The translations under genes were made by a program, and so were the position numbers. Below the pieces are notes generated by a model that made no database searches, was not told where the DNA came from, and was given only the letters and a program-made list of their open reading frames with translations. From Tolypothrix sp. PCC 7910 (GTDB taxonomy: Bacteria; Cyanobacteriota; Cyanobacteriia; Cyanobacteriales; Nostocaceae), in the NCBI RefSeq assembly GCF_011769525.1, contig NZ_CP050440.1:993501-1057500 (forward strand): 64,000 bases of DNA. Reading direction: 5' to 3'. This document shows positions 46,012 through 53,721 of the stretch, piece after piece. Each line of letters opens with the position of its first letter. Within the stretch, counting starts at the first letter, position 1.

Positions 46012-46785
46012 ATGACAAAACCTCTTTTACAAGTTCATCATCTGAGTAAATCTTATGGTGCGATTAAGGCTTGCGATCGCATCTCGTTTAATCTTTATCC
46101 TGGCCAAGTTCTCGGAATTGTGGGTGAATCGGGTTCGGGTAAATCAACTTTGCTGAGTGCGATTGCTAATCATATCACTGTTGACCGAGGTAATGTAACT
46201 TATAACAATCGTAATGATGAAGACATAGAAGTTTTTCAACTTGCGGAAGCTAAACGACGGTTATTAATGCGAACTGAATGGGGTTTTGTCCAGCAAAATC
46301 CTCGTGATGGGTTGCGAATGCGGGTGAGTGCAGGGGCAAATATCGGTGAACGGCTTCTAGATGTAGGAGTGCGACACTACGGTAATATTCGGGATGAAGC
46401 TGCACACTGGCTACGACAAGTAGAAATTGACTCAGTAAGGATAGATGATTTACCAGTGCAATTTTCTGGAGGGATGCAACAAAGATTACAACTAGCTCGT
46501 GTGTTGGTGACACGTCCTCGGTTGATTTTGATGGATGAACCGACAGGTGGGTTGGATGTTTCGGTACAAGCACGACTATTGGATTTATTGCGATCGCTTG
46601 TCCGCAATTTTCGCCTCAGCGTCATTATAGTGACTCACGATATCGGCGTAGTCAGGCTACTAGCACACAGATTACTAGTCATGCAACAAGGACAAGTAGT
46701 GGAATCAGGCTTAACCGATCAAGTACTTGACGATCCACAACATCCTTATACCCAACTATTAGTCAGCGCGGCTTTAACACCATGA
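46012..46785 (+). CDS. phnK: C-P lyase ABC-type ATPase PhnK
   Basis: 257 residues from ATG 46012; nine more in-frame codons back to 45985 are ATGCCCC repeat and not PhnK. Walker A GESGSGKSTLLSA, signature FSGGMQQRLQLARV, Walker B LILMDEPTGGLDVSVQ, His loop TVIIVTHDIG-type. PhnK binds the PhnGHIJ core and is needed for catalysis rather than transport. RVSAGANIGERLLDVGVRHYG is a PhnK-specific stretch. Confidence 0.92.
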   Translation: MTKPLLQVHHLSKSYGAIKACDRISFNLYPGQVLGIVGESGSGKSTLLSAIANHITVDRGNVTYNNRNDEDIEVFQLAEAKRRLLMRTEWGFVQQNPRDGLRMRVSAGANIGERLLDVGVRHYGNIRDEAAHWLRQVEIDSVRIDDLPVQFSGGMQQRLQLARVLVTRPRLILMDEPTGGLDVSVQARLLDLLRSLVRNFRLSVIIVTHDIGVVRLLAHRLLVMQQGQVVESGLTDQVLDDPQHPYTQLLVSAALTP

Positions 46786-46787
46786 TT

Positions 46788-46817
46788 TGTTGACGGTTGA
46801 CGGTTGACTGATGACTG
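46788..46817. repeat. Heptamer tract between phnK and phnL
   Basis: TTGTTGACGGTTGACGG and TTGACTGATGACTG units occupying most of the 55-base gap. Confidence 0.6.
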
Positions 46818-46840
46818 TCTCTTATTAGCACTTTTTAACC

Positions 46841-47566
46841 ATGCAATCATTAACTCTTAACCATCGATCAGTAGAATTTCCTAGACAAGCACTTTTGCAA
46901 GTAGAAAACTTACGAAAAAGTTTTACTTTGCATCAGCAAGGAGGAATGCAACTTTCTGTTTTAGAAGGAGTTTCTTTGACAGTTAATGCAGGAGAATGTA
47001 TCGCTCTTTCTGGAGCTTCTGGTACTGGGAAATCTACATTTATGCGCTGTTTATATGCAAATTATCGCGTTGATAGTGGTTCAGTTTGGGTGAAACATGA
47101 AGAATCCTGGCTTGATTTATGCCAACTCGCACCCCACGAAATTTTAGCAGTTCGCCAGAAAACTATGGGATATGTCAGCCAATTTTTAAGAGTAATTCCT
47201 AGAGTACCAGCGTTAGATGTAGCTGCCGAACCACTTTTAGAATTAGGCATAAATATAGATATTGCATATAACAAAGTTAAAAATCTATTTCGTCGCCTCA
47301 ACCTTGCAGAAAGATTATGGCAGCTTTCCCCCACAACCTTTTCTGGGGGAGAAAAACAACGGGTAAATATTGCCAGAGCATTAGTAGTTAATTATCCAAT
47401 TTTACTACTAGATGAACCAACCTCAGCTCTAGATTCTAGCAATCGTCAGGTAGTGATTGAACTATTACAAGAACGCAAAAATCAAGGCTGTTCATTAATT
47501 GGAATTTTTCATGATGAAGAAGTGCGAGCGCAACTCTGCAACCGCGAATTAATTTTTAATAGTTGA
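46841..47566 (+). CDS. phnL: C-P lyase ABC-type ATPase PhnL
   Basis: 241 residues. Walker A GASGTGKSTFMRCLYANY near 58-75, signature FSGGEKQRVNIARAL, Walker B ILLLDEPTSALDSSNRQ. PhnL joins PhnG, PhnH and PhnI in forming ribose-phosphonate triphosphate. VGYVSQFLRVIPRVPALDVAAEPL-type Q-loop segment fits PhnL. The terminal Ser and stop (AGTTGA) are part of the following heptamer tract. Confidence 0.92.
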   Translation: MQSLTLNHRSVEFPRQALLQVENLRKSFTLHQQGGMQLSVLEGVSLTVNAGECIALSGASGTGKSTFMRCLYANYRVDSGSVWVKHEESWLDLCQLAPHEILAVRQKTMGYVSQFLRVIPRVPALDVAAEPLLELGINIDIAYNKVKNLFRRLNLAERLWQLSPTTFSGGEKQRVNIARALVVNYPILLLDEPTSALDSSNRQVVIELLQERKNQGCSLIGIFHDEEVRAQLCNRELIFNS

Positions 47567-47701
47567 CGGTTGACAGTTGACGGTTGACAGTTAACGATTA
47601 ATTTCTTAAATATCCCAACAAAGCATTTACAATTCCCAGTCACCAGTCATCAGTCACCAGTCATCAGTCATCAGTCCCTAGTCACCAGTCACCAGTCAAC
47701 A
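47562..47701. repeat. Heptamer tracts around the phnL-phnM gap
   Basis: TTGACGG/TTGACAG units at 47562-47597 (overlapping the phnL stop) and CAGTCA(C/T) units at 47634-47701, oriented head to head, so the gap can form a long hairpin. Confidence 0.7.
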
Positions 47702-47708
47702 AATTATT

Positions 47709-48845
47709 ATGAACGAGCAGATTTACACTAACTATCGTCTGCAACTACCAAATCAAGAAATACTAGGTACTTTAGTAATCAGAGATGGATTGATTGCTGA
47801 TATTCAACCAGGAGTTGTGAGTCAGGGACAAAATGGTGAGGGAAATTATCTTTTACCAGGATTGATTGAGTTACACACCGACAATCTAGAACGTTGTATG
47901 TCTCCTCGTCCTGGTATTCGCTGGCCTTTAGAAGCCGCAGCAGTGTATCACGATCGCGATTTAGCCAGCGCTGGAGTCACAACAGTATGTGATGCGATCG
48001 CAATTGGTGATGTAGCAGCTGGTTCTCCGCGCTTAATTAACTATGCACCGATGATTGATGTTGTTTCTCAAGGACAAGCCGCCAGACGCTTTTGTGTGGA
48101 ACATCGCCTGCATTTACGCTGTGAATTGGCTTATGAACAGGTCTATGAAATTACAGCACAATATATAAATCATCCTCTATTATCAATGATTTCATTGATG
48201 GATCACACCCCTGGACAACGGCAATTTATTCGGTTAGATAAATTTAAAGAATATTACATGGGTAAACATGGTGTGACTGCCGATCAAATGGATGAATTTA
48301 TTTTAATTCGTCAGCAAAAACAAGAAATATATGCACAAAAAAACCGTACAGCTTTAGTAGAACTCGCCAAAACTCAAAGTATTTCCTTAGCAAGTCATGA
48401 TGATGCTACCGTGGAACACGTTAAAGAAGCGGTGCAAGATGGTGCAGTATTAGCGGAATTTCCCACTACCTTAGAAGCAGCTAAAGCAGCGCACAGTTTA
48501 GGATTACAAGTATTAATGGGTGCGCCAAATTTAGTTTTGGGTGGTTCTCATTCTGGTAATGTTTCTGCAATGGAATTGGTATTGCAAAATTTAGTGGATG
48601 TGATTTCCTCTGATTACGTTCCCCAAAGCTTATTGCAATCAATTTTTATGATTGCACAGAAAACAGAAAAGCCGATTTACGAAGCAATGCAATTATTTAC
48701 CAGTAACCCAGCCAAAGCCATTAATGTATTTAGCGATCGCGGTAGTTTAGAAATCGGCAAAAGAGCCGATTTTATCACTGTTCATGATGATGGTATCGTA
48801 CCTCGGTTAACTGCAACTATCTGTCGAGGCGATCGCGTTGCTTAA
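47709..48845 (+). CDS. phnM: PhnM, ribose-1-methylphosphonate 5-triphosphate diphosphatase
   Basis: 378 residues. Amidohydrolase barrel with the PhnM signature set: YLLPGLIELHTDNLERCMSPRPG, TVCDAIAIGDV, RLHLRCELAYE, ISLMDHTPGQRQFI, SLASHDDATVEHVKEA, VLMGAPNLVLGGSHSGNVSA. Releases pyrophosphate to give ribose-1-phosphonate-5-phosphate, the PhnJ substrate. More canonical than the paralogue at 43260. No PhnN or PhnP is present in the window. Confidence 0.93.
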   Translation: MNEQIYTNYRLQLPNQEILGTLVIRDGLIADIQPGVVSQGQNGEGNYLLPGLIELHTDNLERCMSPRPGIRWPLEAAAVYHDRDLASAGVTTVCDAIAIGDVAAGSPRLINYAPMIDVVSQGQAARRFCVEHRLHLRCELAYEQVYEITAQYINHPLLSMISLMDHTPGQRQFIRLDKFKEYYMGKHGVTADQMDEFILIRQQKQEIYAQKNRTALVELAKTQSISLASHDDATVEHVKEAVQDGAVLAEFPTTLEAAKAAHSLGLQVLMGAPNLVLGGSHSGNVSAMELVLQNLVDVISSDYVPQSLLQSIFMIAQKTEKPIYEAMQLFTSNPAKAINVFSDRGSLEIGKRADFITVHDDGIVPRLTATICRGDRVA

Positions 48846-48873
48846 TTTATGCAAGTTACAAGCTATATTGTTC

Positions 48874-48910
48874 ACAGTCACCAGTCAACCGTCAACCGTC
48901 AACAGTCATC
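48874..48910. repeat. Heptamer tract after phnM
   Basis: CACAGTCACCAGTCAACC and CGTCAAC units before the acyl-CoA ligase gene. Confidence 0.6.
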
Positions 48911-48931
48911 AATGAAATTTGGTAACTAACA

Positions 48932-50425
48932 GTGAATCTCCCTTTAATTACTCTTGCTCAAGAGCATAATGAGAAAATAGCAATTGTTACAACTGACGGA
49001 GCATTTACCTACAGAGATTTGCTGCAAACTTCTAGTCAAATAGCAGCAAATTTGCTTCAAGATGCAGAAGATTTACAGGATGAGCGAGTTGCTTTTCTTA
49101 TACCGCCTGGGTTTGAGTATGTTGCTACTCAATGGGGGATTTGGCGTGCTGGTGGAATAGCTGTACCGCTTTGTATTTCTCACCCAAAACCAGAATTAGA
49201 GTATGTAATTACAAATTCTGGCGCATCGATTATTATTGCTCATCCCAATTTTGAAGCAATATTGCGAGCGATCGCAACTGAACACAATTTACGATTTATC
49301 CTCACCTCAGAAACACTTCCAGATCCTGTTGATCGCCTTCCAAAAGTAGATATCGCTAGACGCGCCTTAATTCTCTACACAAGCGGTACTACAGGTAAAC
49401 CCAAAGGCGTAGTGACAACCCATAAAAATATTCAAGCGCAAGTTACTAGCTTAATTACAGCTTGGGAATGGACATCAAGCGATTGCATTCTCCATGTACT
49501 TCCCCTGCATCATATTCATGGAATTATCAACGTCCTCACTTGTGCTTTATGGGCTGGTGCTGAGTGCCATATTTTGAGCAAATTTGATGCTGAAACCGTC
49601 TGGAATAGAATTTGTGAGGGTGACTTAACCTTATTTATGGCAGTTCCCACGATTTATGTCAAGCTAATTGCTGCTTGGGAAGCTGCTTCTGAGAAACGCC
49701 AAAAAAGCATGACAGCTGGCTGTAGCAAAATGCGCCTCATGGTTTCTGGTTCAGCAGCCTTACCAGTTCAAGTTTTAGAAAAATGGCAGAGTATTAGCAA
49801 TCACTTTCTGCTTGAGCGCTATGGGATGACAGAAATTGGTATGGCGTTGTCCAATCCTTTACATGGTCAACGTTACTCCGGATATGTCGGAAAACCACTA
49901 CCGCAAGTGGAAGTCAGATTAGTAGATGAAAATGGAGAGTTAGTCTCACCAGGAACACCAGGCGAAATCCAAGTTAAAGGCCCCACAGTGTTTTTAGAAT
50001 ATTGGCAAAATCCCCAAGCAACTGCAAAAGCTTTTAAAGATGGCTGGTTTTGTACTGGCGATCTCGCCGTAGTTGAAAATGGTAACTACCGCATTTTGGG
50101 GCGGATGAGCGTGGATATTATCAAAACTGGAGGCTATAAAGTCTCGGCTTTAGAAATTGAAGAAGTATTAAGAATTCATCCAGATATTCAAGAATGTGCA
50201 GTTGTTGGTGTTCCCGATGCAGAATGGGGTGAACGAGTCTGTGCGGCTTTAGTATTGCAACCACAGCGCCAGTTGACATTAGAATCTTTTAGGAGTTGGG
50301 CAAAAGAGCAATTAGCAGTTTATAAAATTCCCACCCGAATTTTGACATTGGAAGAATTACCCCGTAATGCTATGGGAAAGGTAACTAAGCCGACAGTGGT
50401 TGAGCTATTTCGCTCATCTTCATGA
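48932..50425 (+). CDS. AMP-dependent acyl-CoA synthetase (malonyl-CoA synthetase/ACSF3-like)
   Basis: 497 residues from GTG 48932. AMP-binding motifs: LILYTSGTTGKPKGVV (P-loop, near 150-165), ERYGMTEIGMALSN, DGWFCTGDLA, GRMSVDIIKTGGYKVSALEIEE and the catalytic Lys in PRNAMGKVTKP. Activates a short carboxylic acid to its CoA ester; the motif set is close to MatB/ACSF3 malonyl-CoA synthetases. Its place at the end of the phn operon, 86 bases after phnM, suggests co-transcription, but a link to phosphonates is unknown. Confidence 0.85.
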   Translation: MNLPLITLAQEHNEKIAIVTTDGAFTYRDLLQTSSQIAANLLQDAEDLQDERVAFLIPPGFEYVATQWGIWRAGGIAVPLCISHPKPELEYVITNSGASIIIAHPNFEAILRAIATEHNLRFILTSETLPDPVDRLPKVDIARRALILYTSGTTGKPKGVVTTHKNIQAQVTSLITAWEWTSSDCILHVLPLHHIHGIINVLTCALWAGAECHILSKFDAETVWNRICEGDLTLFMAVPTIYVKLIAAWEAASEKRQKSMTAGCSKMRLMVSGSAALPVQVLEKWQSISNHFLLERYGMTEIGMALSNPLHGQRYSGYVGKPLPQVEVRLVDENGELVSPGTPGEIQVKGPTVFLEYWQNPQATAKAFKDGWFCTGDLAVVENGNYRILGRMSVDIIKTGGYKVSALEIEEVLRIHPDIQECAVVGVPDAEWGERVCAALVLQPQRQLTLESFRSWAKEQLAVYKIPTRILTLEELPRNAMGKVTKPTVVELFRSSS

Positions 50426-50579
50426 TAGGATTTAGCAATTTTTAATAACGCGATCTGAAAGTTTTAAAAGTTAGAGTTATAGCTCATATTACCAATTTTT
50501 TTAGAAAATTTAGCAATTGTCAGATTATATCAATACATTGTTGTATCCCTATCAATATGTCTCATTTTTTGAATTACTA

Positions 50580-51044
50580 TTAATTTATACTTTTCCATGT
50601 CATTATCTGAAAACCCAATATAATCAATAAAAATCCGAGAACTGCCACAAAATACTCTGCTTTGTACCTCGCTAATGTCAATGATATTTTTTTGCTATCT
50701 TGAAAAAATTGTTGTGCTTTGAGTAAATCACCTTGAATATCTTCTAAATTAAGAGAATTACCAAACATTAAATTATTTTCTTCTCCTTTCAAAGAGATGA
50801 AGTACACGATGCTATCGTAATAGTTTGTCCCTTTCCCCAAACTAATTGCTTGTAAATTCTTTAATGAGACTGTTTTAATAGGTATCCACCACAATATTTT
50901 TTCCTGTTGTTGGCAATCTACTTGATTCAATGCTATACGGTTACAAGTGACTAAATTAGTATGAGGTATACCTGCCCAAAGAAATACCAAACCGATCAGC
51001 AAAAATACCCCACCAAAAACTACAGAACATAGCCGTTGCTTCAT
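50580..51044 (-). CDS. Small membrane protein of unknown function
   Basis: 154 residues with hydrophobic segments near the N-terminus (about 8-27) and near the C-terminus (about 130-149). The region between is beta-rich with a CNRIALNQVDCQQQE segment containing two cysteines and FISLKGEENNLMFG. This layout (two helices enclosing a soluble beta domain) resembles photosystem-type or PH-like membrane proteins, but I do not recognise the family. Unrelated to its neighbours by strand. Confidence 0.6.
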   Translation of the reverse strand: MKQRLCSVVFGGVFLLIGLVFLWAGIPHTNLVTCNRIALNQVDCQQQEKILWWIPIKTVSLKNLQAISLGKGTNYYDSIVYFISLKGEENNLMFGNSLNLEDIQGDLLKAQQFFQDSKKISLTLARYKAEYFVAVLGFLLIILGFQIMTWKSIN

Positions 51045-51223
51045 ATCTTTGTTCTTTTTTCTTAATTACTGTAGTGTTTAAATTTTATATTCGCTGTCAG
51101 TCTGCTAGTTCGCTGTGAGTCAGATCATCTACGTCTAATTTAGCGATCATTACCCCATCTGTTCAAAAATTAGAAAATCTTCTTTACACCCTACTCTCTA
51201 CCCACAAAGCAATAGAATATTTT

Positions 51224-53470
51224 TCAGTTGGAATTTCCTGGTGGATTTGGCGGACACCAGAAAAGGTTTTTGCTAGAAATACCAAGGGATTCTAAAATTC
51301 CTCGCATAATCTCTGTGCAGTACATCCAATGTCCCAAGTCGTCATACATCCGATCGGGATTAAACTCGACATTGTAATGCACTACATTAGTTAGCCCTAA
51401 AAACTCATCGGAGGTTTGGGGAGAAAGCAGGAGTAACTGAAATGGCTTACCTTGGCATTGTTTTTCTAGCTTGTTGACTAGGTCAATTACACCAGCGCGA
51501 TCGCAAATACCTGTGCGAACGAAAAGCGCCTGGTCGCAGTTATCGATTGTATACCAAAATCGCTGGGAACGTGCTGTATACCGAACGCGCATCCGTTCAT
51601 AAACAGGAGACATATCGTAAACTGCATTATCTGTTTCTTCAACTTCATGAGCAAAAGATAAACCCGTCCATTTGCTGTGATAAATTCTGCCTGCGTCTGG
51701 ATTGTAATGCAAATACTGCGGATTCCACATATCCTCAAAGCGGTTTTCAACCATATCCGCAACATCGGCAATATTGGTAGTGCGCGTCAAATCAAAGGGA
51801 AAAGCGGGGCCGTCATACTCCATTTTGTATAACATCATGCGAACGGCACAGCGATCGCCTAAGGGAATAATCCCCACACGGCTGATATCGGATAATTTGC
51901 ATTTGTATTGAAATAGCACTGCAGATTTGGCTGGTACTTTCACCCGGCTTTCTAGCCCGTAATTGCCAATCATCATGGTGCGGAAAGAAATATCAGGATG
52001 TAGCGGATCTGCATACACACCTGCTGGCATAGCTTTTAATGCTAGACGCACCTCTTGCCACATAGGTTGTATATTATACTCGTGGTCTGATTCATTAATC
52101 ATCCAGATGTTGTGTTCGTCCGCTTGCAAAATTCCTAAATGTCCGTCATAGAAGAGAACTTGGGAGTTATCTGGGGAAAATAAATTGAATACAGCGCTGT
52201 ATTCGATATCAACCTGAGGAGGAATTTCTACTGAAGTTGCGATCGCGCCATCTTCTTGCACAGCAAAATAAGGAAGTATCCCTGGCTGAACTGATTTGGC
52301 GATGTAAATCCCAGGGATCAATCCTGCTTGAGTTTGCAGTGCAGTTTGTAGTTCCTGCCAATAAGAAGCAATGGTGTAACTGTATTGTGAGCTATTGCTA
52401 ATCCGCAAGCGTTTTTCTGCCACACAGGCCGAGATATAAAAACCTGCATTGTCCGAGTAAATTAGAACTTCGTTCGGCTGCCAAAAGCGTTGTTTTTCCT
52501 TGGCTAATTCCTCTTTGTCAATATCGAATAAGCGCAAGTCAATTGCCTCATACATCAGACGGTGACCAACAGTATTAGGATGGGCTGGGTCAAAGGATAT
52601 TCCCGCTTGCCAACATCCCCGTTGATCATCTAATGCTGCCAACCAATCTAACACCGGAACGCCCCAATTCAACATCCGGTTGTGTGTATCCCGCAATAGC
52701 CAGTAATGCTCAGGTTTATAGTCCCCATTGGGATATACTCCGCCTAGAATGGGACGTGCGCCAATTTCCCGTGTCATTTTCACTAACTGTTGCAAACCAC
52801 TTTCAAAGCGCCTCTGAATAGCGCGGCGTTCGTGAGGTGGACAGTAGGCTAATCCTTCATTACCCAAAGATAGGGCAATAATCACCACATCCGGTTTTTG
52901 TGGCGTGACAACTTGGGTAAATCGGGCGATCGTTCTGCTAACATTAGCTCCCACCTCCGACACATTCACAAGTTGGTGTCCGTATTTTTGTTCTAAAGTC
53001 TGTCCTAATAACCAAGCCCAACCTCTCAACAGCCAAGCTTTATGACCTACAGCAACGGAACTGCCAATCACCACAATTTTTAGTCCCTGGGATGCTGGTT
53101 CCCAAGGCATCTTTACCTGAGATTCCTCAAAGTATCCAAATGGATAAGGTTGCAAATAGCCGAATGCGCCATCATCTACAACAATGGTGCTGGACTGAGT
53201 TTCTGGATTGATGGGTAGCCAACGGTTGGGGCCTAAAGCTTCCCATTGCCCATTGCCTTTAGCATCAAGGCGTACATACTTGTATTCGACTAACTCCGCA
53301 GATGGCTGAAAGTTGATTGCTGTATCTGTCCACCATAAAGGATAGCGATCGCCACTTGTACGCAAGTGAACACACTTTTTTATATCCCACATTCCCAACT
53401 CAGGAGTAGACCCGACAAAGCCAATAGACTCACCAGCTTTAGTGTGTGCAATTATAGAAAATTTATACAT
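51224..53470 (-). CDS. CBM20 - SGNH hydrolase - tandem repeat - DUF1796 fusion protein
   Basis: 748 residues, no signal peptide. Order: CBM20-like starch-binding domain (1-105; GFVGSTPELGMWD, YKYVRLD, WEALGPNRWL); SGNH hydrolase (about 128-315) with GSSVAVG at 136-142, Asn204 in SLGNEG and Asp294/His297 in DPAHPN; two copies of a roughly 90-residue unit (335-427 and 438-522, each VL(I/F)Y...N-S/E-S...WQE...AL...G(I/V)Y); and a C-terminal papain-like DUF1796 region (about 530-748; SRVGIIPLGDRCAVR, FPFDLTRT, YDMSPVYERM). Suggests an enzyme that binds a glucan and handles an ester on it, e.g. glycogen or a capsular polymer. Substrate unknown. Confidence 0.75.
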   Translation of the reverse strand: MYKFSIIAHTKAGESIGFVGSTPELGMWDIKKCVHLRTSGDRYPLWWTDTAINFQPSAELVEYKYVRLDAKGNGQWEALGPNRWLPINPETQSSTIVVDDGAFGYLQPYPFGYFEESQVKMPWEPASQGLKIVVIGSSVAVGHKAWLLRGWAWLLGQTLEQKYGHQLVNVSEVGANVSRTIARFTQVVTPQKPDVVIIALSLGNEGLAYCPPHERRAIQRRFESGLQQLVKMTREIGARPILGGVYPNGDYKPEHYWLLRDTHNRMLNWGVPVLDWLAALDDQRGCWQAGISFDPAHPNTVGHRLMYEAIDLRLFDIDKEELAKEKQRFWQPNEVLIYSDNAGFYISACVAEKRLRISNSSQYSYTIASYWQELQTALQTQAGLIPGIYIAKSVQPGILPYFAVQEDGAIATSVEIPPQVDIEYSAVFNLFSPDNSQVLFYDGHLGILQADEHNIWMINESDHEYNIQPMWQEVRLALKAMPAGVYADPLHPDISFRTMMIGNYGLESRVKVPAKSAVLFQYKCKLSDISRVGIIPLGDRCAVRMMLYKMEYDGPAFPFDLTRTTNIADVADMVENRFEDMWNPQYLHYNPDAGRIYHSKWTGLSFAHEVEETDNAVYDMSPVYERMRVRYTARSQRFWYTIDNCDQALFVRTGICDRAGVIDLVNKLEKQCQGKPFQLLLLSPQTSDEFLGLTNVVHYNVEFNPDRMYDDLGHWMYCTEIMRGILESLGISSKNLFWCPPNPPGNSN

Positions 53471-53568
53471 ATTTTTCAGTATATTTATGTAGGCTGTGCT
53501 AGAAAAGAAAGCTGAATCTCAAAATTTGTTTGACAGGTGTTATTGATACTTAGTATTTGCCAATAAAA

Positions 53569-53615
53569 CTTAACCAAATCTATCTCTTAACCCAGATTAA
53601 ATTTATTTTTAACCT
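53569..53615 (+). promoter_or_regulatory. Pho box upstream of ppk1
   Basis: CTTAACCC (53586-53593), TTAAATTT (53597-53604, 7/8) and TTTAACCT (53608-53615) form an 11-base-period array matching YTTAAYYW; an extra CTTAACCA (53569-53576) lies just outside that register. It is 107 bases before the ppk1 ATG. Confidence 0.7.
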
Positions 53616-53721
53616 CAATATCATAAATAGATAAAATTAGCTTTAGCTAGACGCAATTCTGAAAGAGTAGATTCAGTGTAAAGAATTTATCACAAATAAT
53701 TTTATCAGGGTACAGACTATT

